Shown: piece by piece, positions 16,405-24,086 of the stretch
How positions within the stretch are numbered: the first letter of the stretch is position 1
How the letters are laid out: every line of letters starts with the position of its first letter
NCBI GenBank assembly: GCA_947632595.1
Contig: CANRPY010000003.1
Span: 1 to 64,000 of the forward strand
Source of the DNA: an uncultured Bacilli bacterium
GTDB lineage: Bacteria > Bacillota_I > Bacilli_A > RF39 > UBA660
Direction of reading: 5' to 3'
DNA length: 64,000 nucleotides
Translations under genes and position numbers: made by a program
The notes under the pieces: generated by a model
Seen by the model: only the letters and a program-made list of their open reading frames with translations
What the model was told of the DNA's origin: nothing
Database searches by the model: none

Positions 16405-16430
16405 AGAAAAAACTGCTTATTCTGCAGTTT
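16405..16430 (-). terminator. Terminator of rpmE
   Basis: AAACTGC and GCAGTTT pair with a 7-base loop that contains the stop codon, followed by TTTC on the minus strand. Confidence 0.75.
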
Positions 16431-16632
16431 CTTTATCAAATCCATATTTCTTGTTAAATTTATCTACACGACCAGCGCGCGATGCTCTACTTTGTTTTCC
16501 TGTATAGAATGGATGACATTCTGAACAAATTTCAACATTAATTTCTGATTTTGTAGATTTACAAGTAAATGTGTTTCCACATGCACAAGTTACTGTGCAA
16601 TCTTTGATTTCTGGATGGATATCTTTTTTCAT
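16417..16632 (-). CDS. rpmE: 50S ribosomal protein L31, zinc-binding form
   Basis: The 71-residue protein carries the CACGN and [12 protein letters not shown] motifs, so it keeps the Cys ligands of the zinc-type L31. The C-terminus has the usual basic tail ([12 protein letters not shown]). The start is the ATG at 16632, with AAGGAGAG eight bases upstream; the ORF track extends seven codons too far. It has its own promoter and a palindromic leader, suggesting specific control. Confidence 0.95.
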   Translation of the reverse strand: MKKDIHPEIKDCTVTCACGNTFTCKSTKSEINVEICSECHPFYTGKQSRASRAGRVDKFNKKYGFDKETAE

Positions 16633-16651
16633 ATTCTTCTCTCCTTCCGCC

Positions 16652-16670
16652 ATGACATCCGTGATGTCAT
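16652..16670 (-). promoter_or_regulatory. Palindrome in the rpmE leader
   Basis: ATGACATC and GATGTCAT form a perfect 8-bp inverted repeat with a 3-base spacer, about 20 bases ahead of the L31 start. It could be an autoregulatory L31 leader hairpin (such r-leaders are known in Firmicutes) or a zinc-responsive operator. Confidence 0.6.
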
Positions 16671-16689
16671 AGTAATTAAACGCGTTATT

Positions 16690-16718
16690 AATATATCAAA
16701 TATTTTCTTGGTTTTCAA
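16690..16718 (-). promoter_or_regulatory. Promoter of rpmE
   Basis: TTGAAA and TATATT separated by 17 bases on the minus strand, overlapping the end of the upstream SGNH-hydrolase gene. Confidence 0.65.
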
Positions 16719-17394
16719 GTGTTTTTTGAATTATTTTCCTTGATATTTCATAATATCCTAAACGATTTGGGTAATAACTATTCGGATTCGAGAAAAAGTT
16801 AGGGTCTCTTTTTAGAAGATTTTGTGTATCAATATAAGTAATTTTTTGATTTTCTTTTAATATTTTATTTAATTCTAGGATTCCTTTTCTTTTATATTTT
16901 TCTGTACTATTGGTTTCACAGTATCCTACTACGATGATTGAATTATGATAATATTTTGCTATTTCTTCTATACATTCTTCATAGTTTCTTTTGATTTCTA
17001 CCATGATTTTTTCAAATTTTTGTTCTGTTAGAGATTCTTCTATCGATAGGGAGTACAATAAATCGTTATATCCTAATGTTATGATTAAGAGGTCAGACTC
17101 GGACAAAATCTTTTTTATTTTTGGGGTTTGTTTTATGAGTGTTGTGATGCTTTTTAGAGATTGTTCTTTTTTGGAATAGTCGGTATTGGTAACGACTTTA
17201 TCATTTTGTTTTTTAAGTTCTTCTTCTACATAGTCAATATATCCGTAGTCTTTGGATCCATAGGAATTGATTCCTAGTGAGAAGCTATCTCCTATACTTG
17301 TCATTTGATACATGGAGTGAGATGTTTCTTGATAAATGATAAAAACAGATAAACTTAATAGTAGTAAAATCAGCAATTTAGTTTTTCGAGTCAT
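16696..17394 (-). CDS. Membrane-anchored SGNH/GDSL-family hydrolase
   Basis: An N-terminal signal-anchor (KLLILLLLSLSVFIIYQ) is followed by SIGDSFSLGIN, the GDSL block with the nucleophile Ser, LLIITLGYNDLLYSL (the Gly/Asn blocks), and a C-terminal YYPNRLGYYEIS block where the usual D-x-x-H reads N-x-x-G, so the catalytic His is not evident. SGNH hydrolases remove acyl or acetyl groups from lipids or glycans; this one faces outward. The start is the ATG at 17394 after GGGAGG. Substrate and activity are uncertain. Confidence 0.7.
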   Translation of the reverse strand: MTRKTKLLILLLLSLSVFIIYQETSHSMYQMTSIGDSFSLGINSYGSKDYGYIDYVEEELKKQNDKVVTNTDYSKKEQSLKSITTLIKQTPKIKKILSESDLLIITLGYNDLLYSLSIEESLTEQKFEKIMVEIKRNYEECIEEIAKYYHNSIIVVGYCETNSTEKYKRKGILELNKILKENQKITYIDTQNLLKRDPNFFSNPNSYYPNRLGYYEISRKIIQKTLENQENI

Positions 17395-17424
17395 TTTCCC
17401 TCCCAAAAAAAGAAATATATTTTA

Positions 17425-18678
17425 TTATATTTCTTTAATGGTTATTTTAGCACCTACATTGGTTAATTTTTCTACGATTTGTTCATATCCTCTTAGAATA
17501 TGTTCTACACTGGTTATGGTTGTTTTTCCTTCTGCTTTTAAGCCTGCTGCCACCATAGCGGCTCCTGCTCGTAAGTCTGTTGCGACAACTTCGCATCCTT
17601 TTAGTTTGGTTGGTCCTGCTATCGTTGCGGTTTGATTTTTTACCATGATGTCTGCTCCTAAATCTTTTAGATATGGAACATGCATAAAACGATTTTCCCA
17701 AATGGTTTCTGTTGTCTTACTCTTTCCTGTCATTTGGGTTTGTAATACGGTAAATGGTTGTTGCAAGTCGGTCGCAAAACCTGGATAGACTGCTGTTTTA
17801 ATACTTGTTGATCTATATTTCTCTTGTTTTTGTACGATAACGTAATCTGCCCCTACTTCTAGGCTGACTCCTGCTTCTTCTAATTTGGATAATAGGGCAT
17901 CGATATGTTCTGGAATAATATTATCTATTTTTAGTGGATTTCCGCATAATGATCCAATAATGACATACGTTCCTGCTTCTATTCTATCGGGTATTACTTC
18001 ATGGAAACACTTTCCTAGATGGTCTACCCCTTGAATTTTAATGGTAGAAGTTCCTGCTCCTGATATTTTTGCTCCCATGTTATTTAAGAAGGTTGCTACA
18101 TTTACAATTTCTGGTTCTTTGGCTGCATTATCAATGATTGTTTTTCCTTTGGCACGAACGGCTGCTAACATGATATTTATGGTTGCTCCTACAGATGCAA
18201 TATCTAGGTAAATATTTGCTCCTTTTAGTTCTTCTGCCTCTACTGTATATTTATTTCCTTCACTAGTTACTTTTGCTCCTAGTGCTTCAAAACCTTTTAA
18301 GTGAAGATCAATTGGTCTTGCTCCTATAGAACATCCTCCTGGAAAATACATAACTACTTTTTTATATTTTCCTAGAAGAGCTCCCATGAAATAATAAGAC
18401 GCTCTTAATTTTTTAGAGAAAATTTCTCCTATTTCTACATTCTTCATCTTTTCTGGATTGATTACAATACTTTCACTTGCTCTTTTATAGTCTACATTTA
18501 ATTCTTTTAATATATCACATAAGGAATCGGTATCCGTAATTTCTGGTACATTGCAGATGGTTACTTCTTCATCGGTTAAGATTGCTGCTGGAATTAAGGC
18601 TACTGTTGCATTTTTGGCTCCACTAATACGGATTGTTCCGGTTAAGTCTTTTCCGCCCTCTATTTCCATTATTTTCAT
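17425..18678 (-). CDS. murA: UDP-N-acetylglucosamine 1-carboxyvinyltransferase
   Basis: MurA adds enolpyruvate from PEP to UDP-GlcNAc, the first committed step of peptidoglycan synthesis. The protein (417 residues) has the inside-out alpha/beta barrel repeats, the N-terminal ISGAKNATVALIPAAIL motif with the catalytic Lys-Asn, and the loop FPGGCSIGARPIDLHLKG with the reactive Cys that fosfomycin alkylates. AGGAGG precedes the ATG. It lies downstream of spoIIR and prmC but has its own strong promoter. Confidence 0.97.
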   Translation of the reverse strand: MKIMEIEGGKDLTGTIRISGAKNATVALIPAAILTDEEVTICNVPEITDTDSLCDILKELNVDYKRASESIVINPEKMKNVEIGEIFSKKLRASYYFMGALLGKYKKVVMYFPGGCSIGARPIDLHLKGFEALGAKVTSEGNKYTVEAEELKGANIYLDIASVGATINIMLAAVRAKGKTIIDNAAKEPEIVNVATFLNNMGAKISGAGTSTIKIQGVDHLGKCFHEVIPDRIEAGTYVIIGSLCGNPLKIDNIIPEHIDALLSKLEEAGVSLEVGADYVIVQKQEKYRSTSIKTAVYPGFATDLQQPFTVLQTQMTGKSKTTETIWENRFMHVPYLKDLGADIMVKNQTATIAGPTKLKGCEVVATDLRAGAAMVAAGLKAEGKTTITSVEHILRGYEQIVEKLTNVGAKITIKEI

Positions 18679-18693
18679 TTAAAAACCTCCTAA

Positions 18694-18712
18694 CAAAAAT
18701 TTAAAATTTTTG
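18694..18712. promoter_or_regulatory. AT-only palindrome in the murA leader
   Basis: CAAAAATTT and AAATTTTTG flank a single A, giving a perfect 19-base palindrome just ahead of the murA ribosome site. It may be an operator; AT richness makes chance plausible. Confidence 0.35.
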
Positions 18713-18728
18713 CTGCTTTCTCTACTTA

Positions 18729-18757
18729 ATCATACGTTCTAAGTATTTTTTTGTCAA
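18729..18757 (-). promoter_or_regulatory. Sigma-A promoter of murA
   Basis: TTGACA and TATGAT separated by 17 bases on the minus strand, about 50 bases ahead of the start codon. Confidence 0.8.
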
Positions 18758-18817
18758 TTAGCTTGGGCTTTTCTATGAATATTTGTCGTAAACTTTTGTT
18801 TTCTCTTCTATTTTATG

Positions 18818-19297
18818 TTAAAAAAGTTTACTTATTGCTTCTTTTATCCAAGATTTATATTCTACGGGTTCTTCTTCCTCTATCATGCATAGGGGAGGAA
18901 ATAAGATACACCAAAAATTATCTCCTCTACCTTCTCCTAGAGTGATTACTAGGGATTCATACATTCCTGCTTCATAAGTTTTTCCTTGATACTCTTTTTC
19001 TGGGAAATAATTTTCTCCATAATGAATTTGGAAAGGAGTTCCTATTTCGTTTGATATTCTATTTTCAAATGTTGGAATCATTTCTTTGATATATTTTTCC
19101 TCTTCTTCTTTGGTTTTGGCATTTCTATTTTGTAATTCTTTTTCCATGCTTTTTACAATTTTCTTTTTTGTCTCTTGATCTTCTACATTATTACTATTGG
19201 CAATGATTCGAAATCGTATGGTATCTTCTGGTAGAGTATCTTTCTTCATAGCTAAAATTCCTATGATTATGGCGATTATGATTACTGTTTTTTTCAT
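18818..19297 (-). CDS. spoIIR: Stage II sporulation protein R
   Basis: SpoIIR is a forespore-made secreted signal that activates SpoIIGA, and so sigma-E, in the mother cell. The 159-residue protein has an N-terminal secretion segment (KKTVIIIAIIIGILAM), then IRFRIIANSNNVEDQ, EAGMYESLVITLGEGRGDNF and WCILFPPLC, all characteristic of SpoIIR. In Bacillus it also lies near prmC and prfA. The ribosome site GTGAGG lies inside a stem-loop shared with the end of prmC, which suggests translational control. Confidence 0.9.
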   Translation of the reverse strand: MKKTVIIIAIIIGILAMKKDTLPEDTIRFRIIANSNNVEDQETKKKIVKSMEKELQNRNAKTKEEEEKYIKEMIPTFENRISNEIGTPFQIHYGENYFPEKEYQGKTYEAGMYESLVITLGEGRGDNFWCILFPPLCMIEEEEPVEYKSWIKEAISKLF

Positions 19298-19302
19298 TTA
19301 AA

Positions 19303-19331
19303 AACCTCACTTTCGTATTTATAGTGAGGTT
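19303..19331 (-). terminator. prmC terminator-like hairpin that encloses the spoIIR ribosome site
   Basis: AACCTCACT and AGTGAGGTT form a perfect 9-bp stem (11-base loop) followed by TTTTT on the minus strand. It can terminate prmC transcripts, and its 3' arm is the GAGG ribosome site of spoIIR. Confidence 0.7.
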
Positions 19332-19343
19332 CTTTTTCTTTTT

Positions 19344-20168
19344 TTATTCCAAATTTTTAAAAATAAACATCATTCTATCTCTTTCCGATAGATCTTTTTT
19401 TACTTCTATTCGTACTCCATCTAGATTTTCTTTTACTAATTCTGTGATTGCTTGTGCTTGATCTTTACCTATCTCAAAGGCAATTAAGGCTCTTTCTTTT
19501 AAGTTTTCTTTTACGTGATTTAGTATCTTACGATAACAATCTAGTCCGTCTTCTCCTGCATATAGGGCAATTGATGGTTCATTTTCTTTTACAATTTGTT
19601 CTACTTCTTCTGAATCTTTAATATAGGGTGGATTACTGATAATGACATCATACTTTTTTACTTGGTTTTCTAACATGTCATTTTCTATTAAATTGGCATT
19701 TGATGTGAGTCTTTCTTTATTGATTTTGGTTACTTCTAATGCTTGTTTTGAGATATCGATTAAATCCACAGAATTTGTGGAAACTTTTTTTTCTAATGTT
19801 AGACCAATTACTCCACTTCCACAACCTAAGTCAACTATATCTACAGGAGTTGTCCAATACTTTTTTATGTATTCTATGGTATGTTCTACTAATTCTTCTG
19901 TTTCAAAACGAGGAATTAGAACTCTTTCATCTACATAAAAGGAATTTCCATAAAAGTTCACTTTTTGTAATACATATTGTAGTGGTTTTCCTTCTTCTAG
20001 AGCAAGCACTGCTTTTTTATATTGTTCTTCTTTTTCTTCTGGAACGATTTCTTCTAAATGGTTATAGAGTTCTAATGGATTTTGATTTAGAAATTCTGCT
20101 AAAAGGATTTTGGCATGTGCGGAATGACAATGACTTTTTCCAAATACTAAGCATTCGTCTATGGTCAT
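19344..20168 (-). CDS. prmC: Release-factor glutamine methyltransferase
   Basis: PrmC methylates the Gln of the GGQ motif in peptide release factors using S-adenosylmethionine. The protein (274 residues) has an N-terminal helical domain, the SAM motif VDIVDLGCGSGVIGLTLE, and the NPPY motif (VIISNPPYIKDSEE) that binds the target amide. It lies 14 bases downstream of its substrate gene prfA, the usual operon. AAGGAGG precedes the ATG. Confidence 0.95.
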   Translation of the reverse strand: MTIDECLVFGKSHCHSAHAKILLAEFLNQNPLELYNHLEEIVPEEKEEQYKKAVLALEEGKPLQYVLQKVNFYGNSFYVDERVLIPRFETEELVEHTIEYIKKYWTTPVDIVDLGCGSGVIGLTLEKKVSTNSVDLIDISKQALEVTKINKERLTSNANLIENDMLENQVKKYDVIISNPPYIKDSEEVEQIVKENEPSIALYAGEDGLDCYRKILNHVKENLKERALIAFEIGKDQAQAITELVKENLDGVRIEVKKDLSERDRMMFIFKNLE

Positions 20169-20182
20169 TTTGATTCCTCCTT

Positions 20183-21250
20183 TTATTCTTCGGTTTCTCC
20201 TTCTAGTTTTCTTTTTTGATCTTCTTGAATTAGAGCATCAATGATATCATCTAGGGCTCCGTCCATTACTCGGTCAAGACTGTTGGTTGTATACCCTATT
20301 CTATGATCGGTTACTCTGTTTTGTGGATAGTTATAAGTTCTAATTTTTTCGGCACGATCCCCCGTTCCTATCTTACTACGTCTTTCTTTTCCTTCTTTTT
20401 CTGCTTTTTCTTGCTCTTGTAATTCATAGAGACGAGATTTTAGGACTTTCATTGCTTGTTCTCTATTTTGAATTTGGCTTCTTTCATTTTGACAAGTTAC
20501 TACGATATTCGTTGGTAAATGGGTAATTCTTACTGCAGAATCGGTTGTATTGACTCCTTGTCCTCCATTTCCACTGGAACGATAAATATCTACTCGAATA
20601 TCATTTGGATTAATTTCAATTTCCACATCTTCGTCTGCTTCTGGCATTACCAATACCGTTGCGGTAGAAGTTTGTAGTCTTCCATTGGATTCTGTTACGG
20701 GTACTCTTTGTACTCTATGAGATCCACTTTCATATTTTAATTTGGAATAAGCGCCTTTTCCTTTAATCATTAATTCAATTTGACTAAATCCTCCTGCTGT
20801 TCCATCAATTGAGTTATATACTTGATAGGTAAATCCTTGTTTTTCGGCATATCTTGTATACATACGGAATAGGTCTCCAGCGAAGATATTTGCTTCATCT
20901 CCACCTGCTGCTCCACGGATTTCCATAATAACATTCTTGGAATCATTCGGATCTTTTGGTATTAACAAGACTTCTAGTTCTCCATCTAATTTTTCTTTTT
21001 CTTGTTCTAATTCTTTGATTTCTTCTTTTGCCATTTCTCCAAGTTCTGGATCATCTTTCATTTCTTTGGCATCTTCTAAGTCTTGCATAACTTTTTTATA
21101 TTTTTTATAACAAGTTACAATATCTTCTAAATCTGACATTTCTTTAGAATATTGTCTTGTTTTTTTTACATCACTTAAAACTTCTGGTTTCGTTAATTCT
21201 TGTTGTAAGTCTTCATACTTTTTTAGTGTTGCTTCTAATCTTTCTATCAT
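20183..21250 (-). CDS. prfA: Peptide chain release factor 1
   Basis: RF1 reads UAA and UAG stops. The codon-recognition motif region [13 protein letters not shown] has the PxT form that identifies RF1 rather than RF2, and [17 protein letters not shown] carries the GGQ that triggers hydrolysis. The length (355 residues) is normal. A TATAAT lies in the short gap upstream, and the gene is followed by prmC. Confidence 0.96.
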   Translation of the reverse strand: MIERLEATLKKYEDLQQELTKPEVLSDVKKTRQYSKEMSDLEDIVTCYKKYKKVMQDLEDAKEMKDDPELGEMAKEEIKELEQEKEKLDGELEVLLIPKDPNDSKNVIMEIRGAAGGDEANIFAGDLFRMYTRYAEKQGFTYQVYNSIDGTAGGFSQIELMIKGKGAYSKLKYESGSHRVQRVPVTESNGRLQTSTATVLVMPEADEDVEIEINPNDIRVDIYRSSGNGGQGVNTTDSAVRITHLPTNIVVTCQNERSQIQNREQAMKVLKSRLYELQEQEKAEKEGKERRSKIGTGDRAEKIRTYNYPQNRVTDHRIGYTTNSLDRVMDGALDDIIDALIQEDQKRKLEGETEE

Positions 21251-21302
21251 ATTTTCACCTAATCTTTCTTAAGACAGTCCTATTATATCATATATTTTTT
21301 AT

Positions 21303-21329
21303 GAAAAAAACTAGATTATCCTTCTAGTT
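21303..21329 (-). terminator. Terminator of rpoE
   Basis: AACTAGA and TCTAGTT pair around a 7-base loop that holds the stop codon, followed by Ts on the minus strand. Confidence 0.8.
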
Positions 21330-21768
21330 CTAATTCATCTTCGTCAATAACGACTAAGTCTTTTAATTCTTCATTTGTCTCATCGTCATAGTCATCTTCT
21401 TCTTTATCATCATAGCTGTCTTCTTCATCCTCTTCATCGATTGACTCTTCTTCTTTTTCTGACTCTTCGTCTTCTTCCTCTTCTTCATCATCGTCCGTTG
21501 CAATCTTAATTACTTTGTCTGAGGTATGGTTGCTTCTTAAGTCCCATTTTCCATTATCTAATAAGATAAATCGTTTATCTGTTGCCAAAGAAGTATAGAA
21601 ATCTGCAATTTTCTTTTCAAAAGCACTTTCTGGCAATTCTAACAACTTCATTATTTTCCGAAATAACTCCGCTGTATTTAATGTTCTTTTACTATTTTGT
21701 AGAATTAGTTCTGCAATATCCTTATTGGATAACTGCTCTAATTCTTCCTTTTTCATTTTTAGGCTCAT
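21316..21768 (-). CDS. rpoE: RNA polymerase delta subunit
   Basis: RpoE of Gram-positives binds RNA polymerase, increases recycling and lowers non-specific binding. The N-terminal 80 residues form the HARE-HTH fold (LEQLSNKDIAELILQ, later ILLDNGKWDLRSNH). The C-terminal half is an almost purely Asp/Glu tail, as expected. The start at 21768 follows AGGAGG by eight bases; the ORF track adds 19 residues. Its place between argS and prfA fits Firmicute order. Confidence 0.93.
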   Translation of the reverse strand: MSLKMKKEELEQLSNKDIAELILQNSKRTLNTAELFRKIMKLLELPESAFEKKIADFYTSLATDKRFILLDNGKWDLRSNHTSDKVIKIATDDDEEEEEDEESEKEEESIDEEDEEDSYDDKEEDDYDDETNEELKDLVVIDEDELELEG

Positions 21769-21880
21769 TTTTTTGTCCTCCTGTGTCAAAAAATATCTTA
21801 TGTTTGGATAAGTATTTTGTGACAAATCATTTTTTCCAAGTTCTTTTATACCATATATATTACTCTATGGCAAGATTTTT

Positions 21881-23629
21881 TTACATTTTTTCTGGTACTT
21901 TCATACTTAGAATTTCTAATAAGAAATTATTTACCTTATACACAATCTCTGTTAAGACTAACCAAGACTCTTGTAATTCTTTATTTTCTTCCGTTAGAAT
22001 CATATGTTCTGCATAAAATTTATTATATGCAGATGTTAAAACGTAAAGATATTCTGCAATGTCATTTAGACTCCTAGATTGTAGGGATTTTTCTAGGATA
22101 TTTGGTAGTTCTAATAAGGTAAGAGCAATTTCTCTTTCTGTTGAACCTGATATTTGTTTGATTGTTTTTGCATTAAGGTTTTCTGCTTTTTTTAGAAGAG
22201 ATTTCATACGGATTGTTGAATATAAAAGATATGGTCCCGTTTTTCCTTCTAAGTCTGCAAACTTCTCTACTTCAAAGACATAATCGGTTTCTCTATATGG
22301 TAAAAAGTCTGCATATTTTAGAGCAGCAATTGCTACATCTTCGGCAATGGATGATTTTTCTTCTTCTAGTACAATGCTAGAATTGATTCTCTTTAAGGTT
22401 TCTTCTTTAACTAATTCAATTAGTCCTTTTAATGACATTACTCCGCCATCTCTTGTTTTAAATGGTTTTCCATCTTTTCCATTCATCGTTCCAAAACCGA
22501 TATGTTCTAGAGATACTTCTTTTCTTACTAACTCGGCTTTTCTTGCAGAACGGAAAGTTTGTTCAAAGTGTAGGCCTTGTCTGCTATCTACTACATACCA
22601 TATTTCATCTGGGTGATATTCCTTTTCTCTTTGCAGAATTGTTGCTAAATCGGTTGTTTCATAAGATAGCGTTCCATTGCTTTTTACAAATAATAATGGT
22701 GGCATTGGTGCTTTGTCTTCTTCTTCTGCTACTTCTACTATCTTTGCTCCTTGGCTTTCTATTAATAGATGTTTTTCTTCAAAGATTTGTTCTAATTCTT
22801 GGAAATATTCTGCAGCATCACTTTCTCCTAACCATAACTCAAATTCGGTATTAATTCTTTCATATACTTTTTTAATATCTTCTTTAGAAATTTCTACGAT
22901 CTTTTTCCATAAATCGTAATATCCTCTTTCATGGTTTTGGATTTTTGTTGTTACTTCTCTTCCTTCTTCTAGATAGGCTTCACTCTCTTTTGCTTTTTGA
23001 GATGCTAAAGGATAGATTTTTTCTAAATCTTCGTTTTGAATTGGTAGCGTTAATTCTTCATAATTTCCTGTGTAATTTTTATCAAAATAAGGAAGTTCTG
23101 GGTACATTTTTTGAATTTCTAGTACTACGAACCCTAATGGTCTTCCATAGTCCCCTAAGTGAGCATCTCCTAATACTTCGTAGCCTAGGGCTCTTGCTAA
23201 ACGTTTTAAGGCTTCTCCTAAATTAGCGCTTCTTAAATGCCCTACATGTAGTGCTTTTGCAACGTTTGCTCCTCCGTAGTCGATAATGATTTTTTTCTTC
23301 TCTTTTTTATCAATATTTGCGAAAAGATCGTTATTTATTTTATTTAAAAAGTCTTTTAAATAGTCTTCTGATAGACTAAAATTAATAAATCCTGGTCCTG
23401 CAATATTTACATTGATAAAACGTCCATCTTTTTTTAATTCTTCTGAAATTTTAGTTGCAATCTCTCTTGGATTTTCATGATATGTCTTTGCTAATTGCAT
23501 GGCATCATTTAGTTGGTATTCGCCTAAATCTTTTCTATTAGATGGCTCAATTGCAAGGGTTTCTACTTCATAACCACTCTTTTTTACAATCTCTTTAATG
23601 TCTTCTATCGTCTTTCTTAAAATACTCAT
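21881..23629 (-). CDS. argS: Arginyl-tRNA synthetase
   Basis: This class I synthetase (582 residues) attaches arginine to tRNA-Arg. It shows the N-terminal tRNA D-loop-binding domain, the HIGH-like ALHVGHLRSANLG motif, and a FKTRDGGVMSL segment in place of canonical KMSKS, as is normal for many ArgRS. The anticodon-binding DALR domain forms the C-terminus. The start codon overlaps the ywiB stop by four bases (ATGA), so the pair is translationally coupled. Confidence 0.97.
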   Translation of the reverse strand: MSILRKTIEDIKEIVKKSGYEVETLAIEPSNRKDLGEYQLNDAMQLAKTYHENPREIATKISEELKKDGRFINVNIAGPGFINFSLSEDYLKDFLNKINNDLFANIDKKEKKKIIIDYGGANVAKALHVGHLRSANLGEALKRLARALGYEVLGDAHLGDYGRPLGFVVLEIQKMYPELPYFDKNYTGNYEELTLPIQNEDLEKIYPLASQKAKESEAYLEEGREVTTKIQNHERGYYDLWKKIVEISKEDIKKVYERINTEFELWLGESDAAEYFQELEQIFEEKHLLIESQGAKIVEVAEEEDKAPMPPLLFVKSNGTLSYETTDLATILQREKEYHPDEIWYVVDSRQGLHFEQTFRSARKAELVRKEVSLEHIGFGTMNGKDGKPFKTRDGGVMSLKGLIELVKEETLKRINSSIVLEEEKSSIAEDVAIAALKYADFLPYRETDYVFEVEKFADLEGKTGPYLLYSTIRMKSLLKKAENLNAKTIKQISGSTEREIALTLLELPNILEKSLQSRSLNDIAEYLYVLTSAYNKFYAEHMILTEENKELQESWLVLTEIVYKVNNFLLEILSMKVPEKM

Positions 23630-23976
23630 TTTTCCACCTCTATCTTATATAGAAAATCTTGATTTTCTACTTGATATTTTATTTCAATTTCTTGATCTTT
23701 CTTTTCTATCTTTTTTGTTATTATGGGAAGATTTATTGTTTTTTGATATTCTTTTATTTCTATCTGTCCTTCTGTTTTCTTCCCTTCTTGAAAGGAATAC
23801 TGCATTCGTAGTTTATCATTTTCTCTTATTAGAGTATTCTCCTCATAATTATATATCACATGTGTTTGATTTTTTTCTACATATTTTATTTTATTTTCTT
23901 CAAGTATGGCTGTTGTCTCATAAGATGTATCTACTTCTTCGTTTTGTATTGTAATTTTTACTCTTATCTTAGACAC
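23626..23976 (-). CDS. ywiB: DUF1934 (YwiB-like) beta-barrel protein
   Basis: This 116-residue protein has the alternating beta-strand pattern of DUF1934 and sits immediately upstream of argS with a four-base overlap, as ywiB does in Bacillus. The family is calycin-like in fold and its function is unknown. Transcription starts from the divergent promoter shared with the PBP gene. Confidence 0.75.
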   Translation of the reverse strand: MSKIRVKITIQNEEVDTSYETTAILEENKIKYVEKNQTHVIYNYEENTLIRENDKLRMQYSFQEGKKTEGQIEIKEYQKTINLPIITKKIEKKDQEIEIKYQVENQDFLYKIEVEK

Positions 23977-23998
23977 ATTCCCACCTACTTCAAAGTTA

Positions 23999-24014
23999 TG
24001 GTATGATTATACCA
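23999..24014. promoter_or_regulatory. Palindromic divergent promoter core
   Basis: TGGTATGATTATACCA carries an extended -10 on both strands: TGGTATAAT for ywiB-argS (minus) and TGGTATGAT for the PBP gene (plus). The two elements share bases, so they cannot be used at the same moment. Confidence 0.5.
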
Positions 24015-24086
24015 CAAAATTCTTTTTTTACTAGTTATTTGTACATATTTTTCTTTTTTCTCTCTCATACTATTATGGGTGATTTC

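Noticed and set aside
18818-18845. GTAAACTTTT/AAAAGTTTAC inverted repeat at the end of spoIIR as terminator
   Set aside because: The loop would be about 24 bases and no T-run follows.
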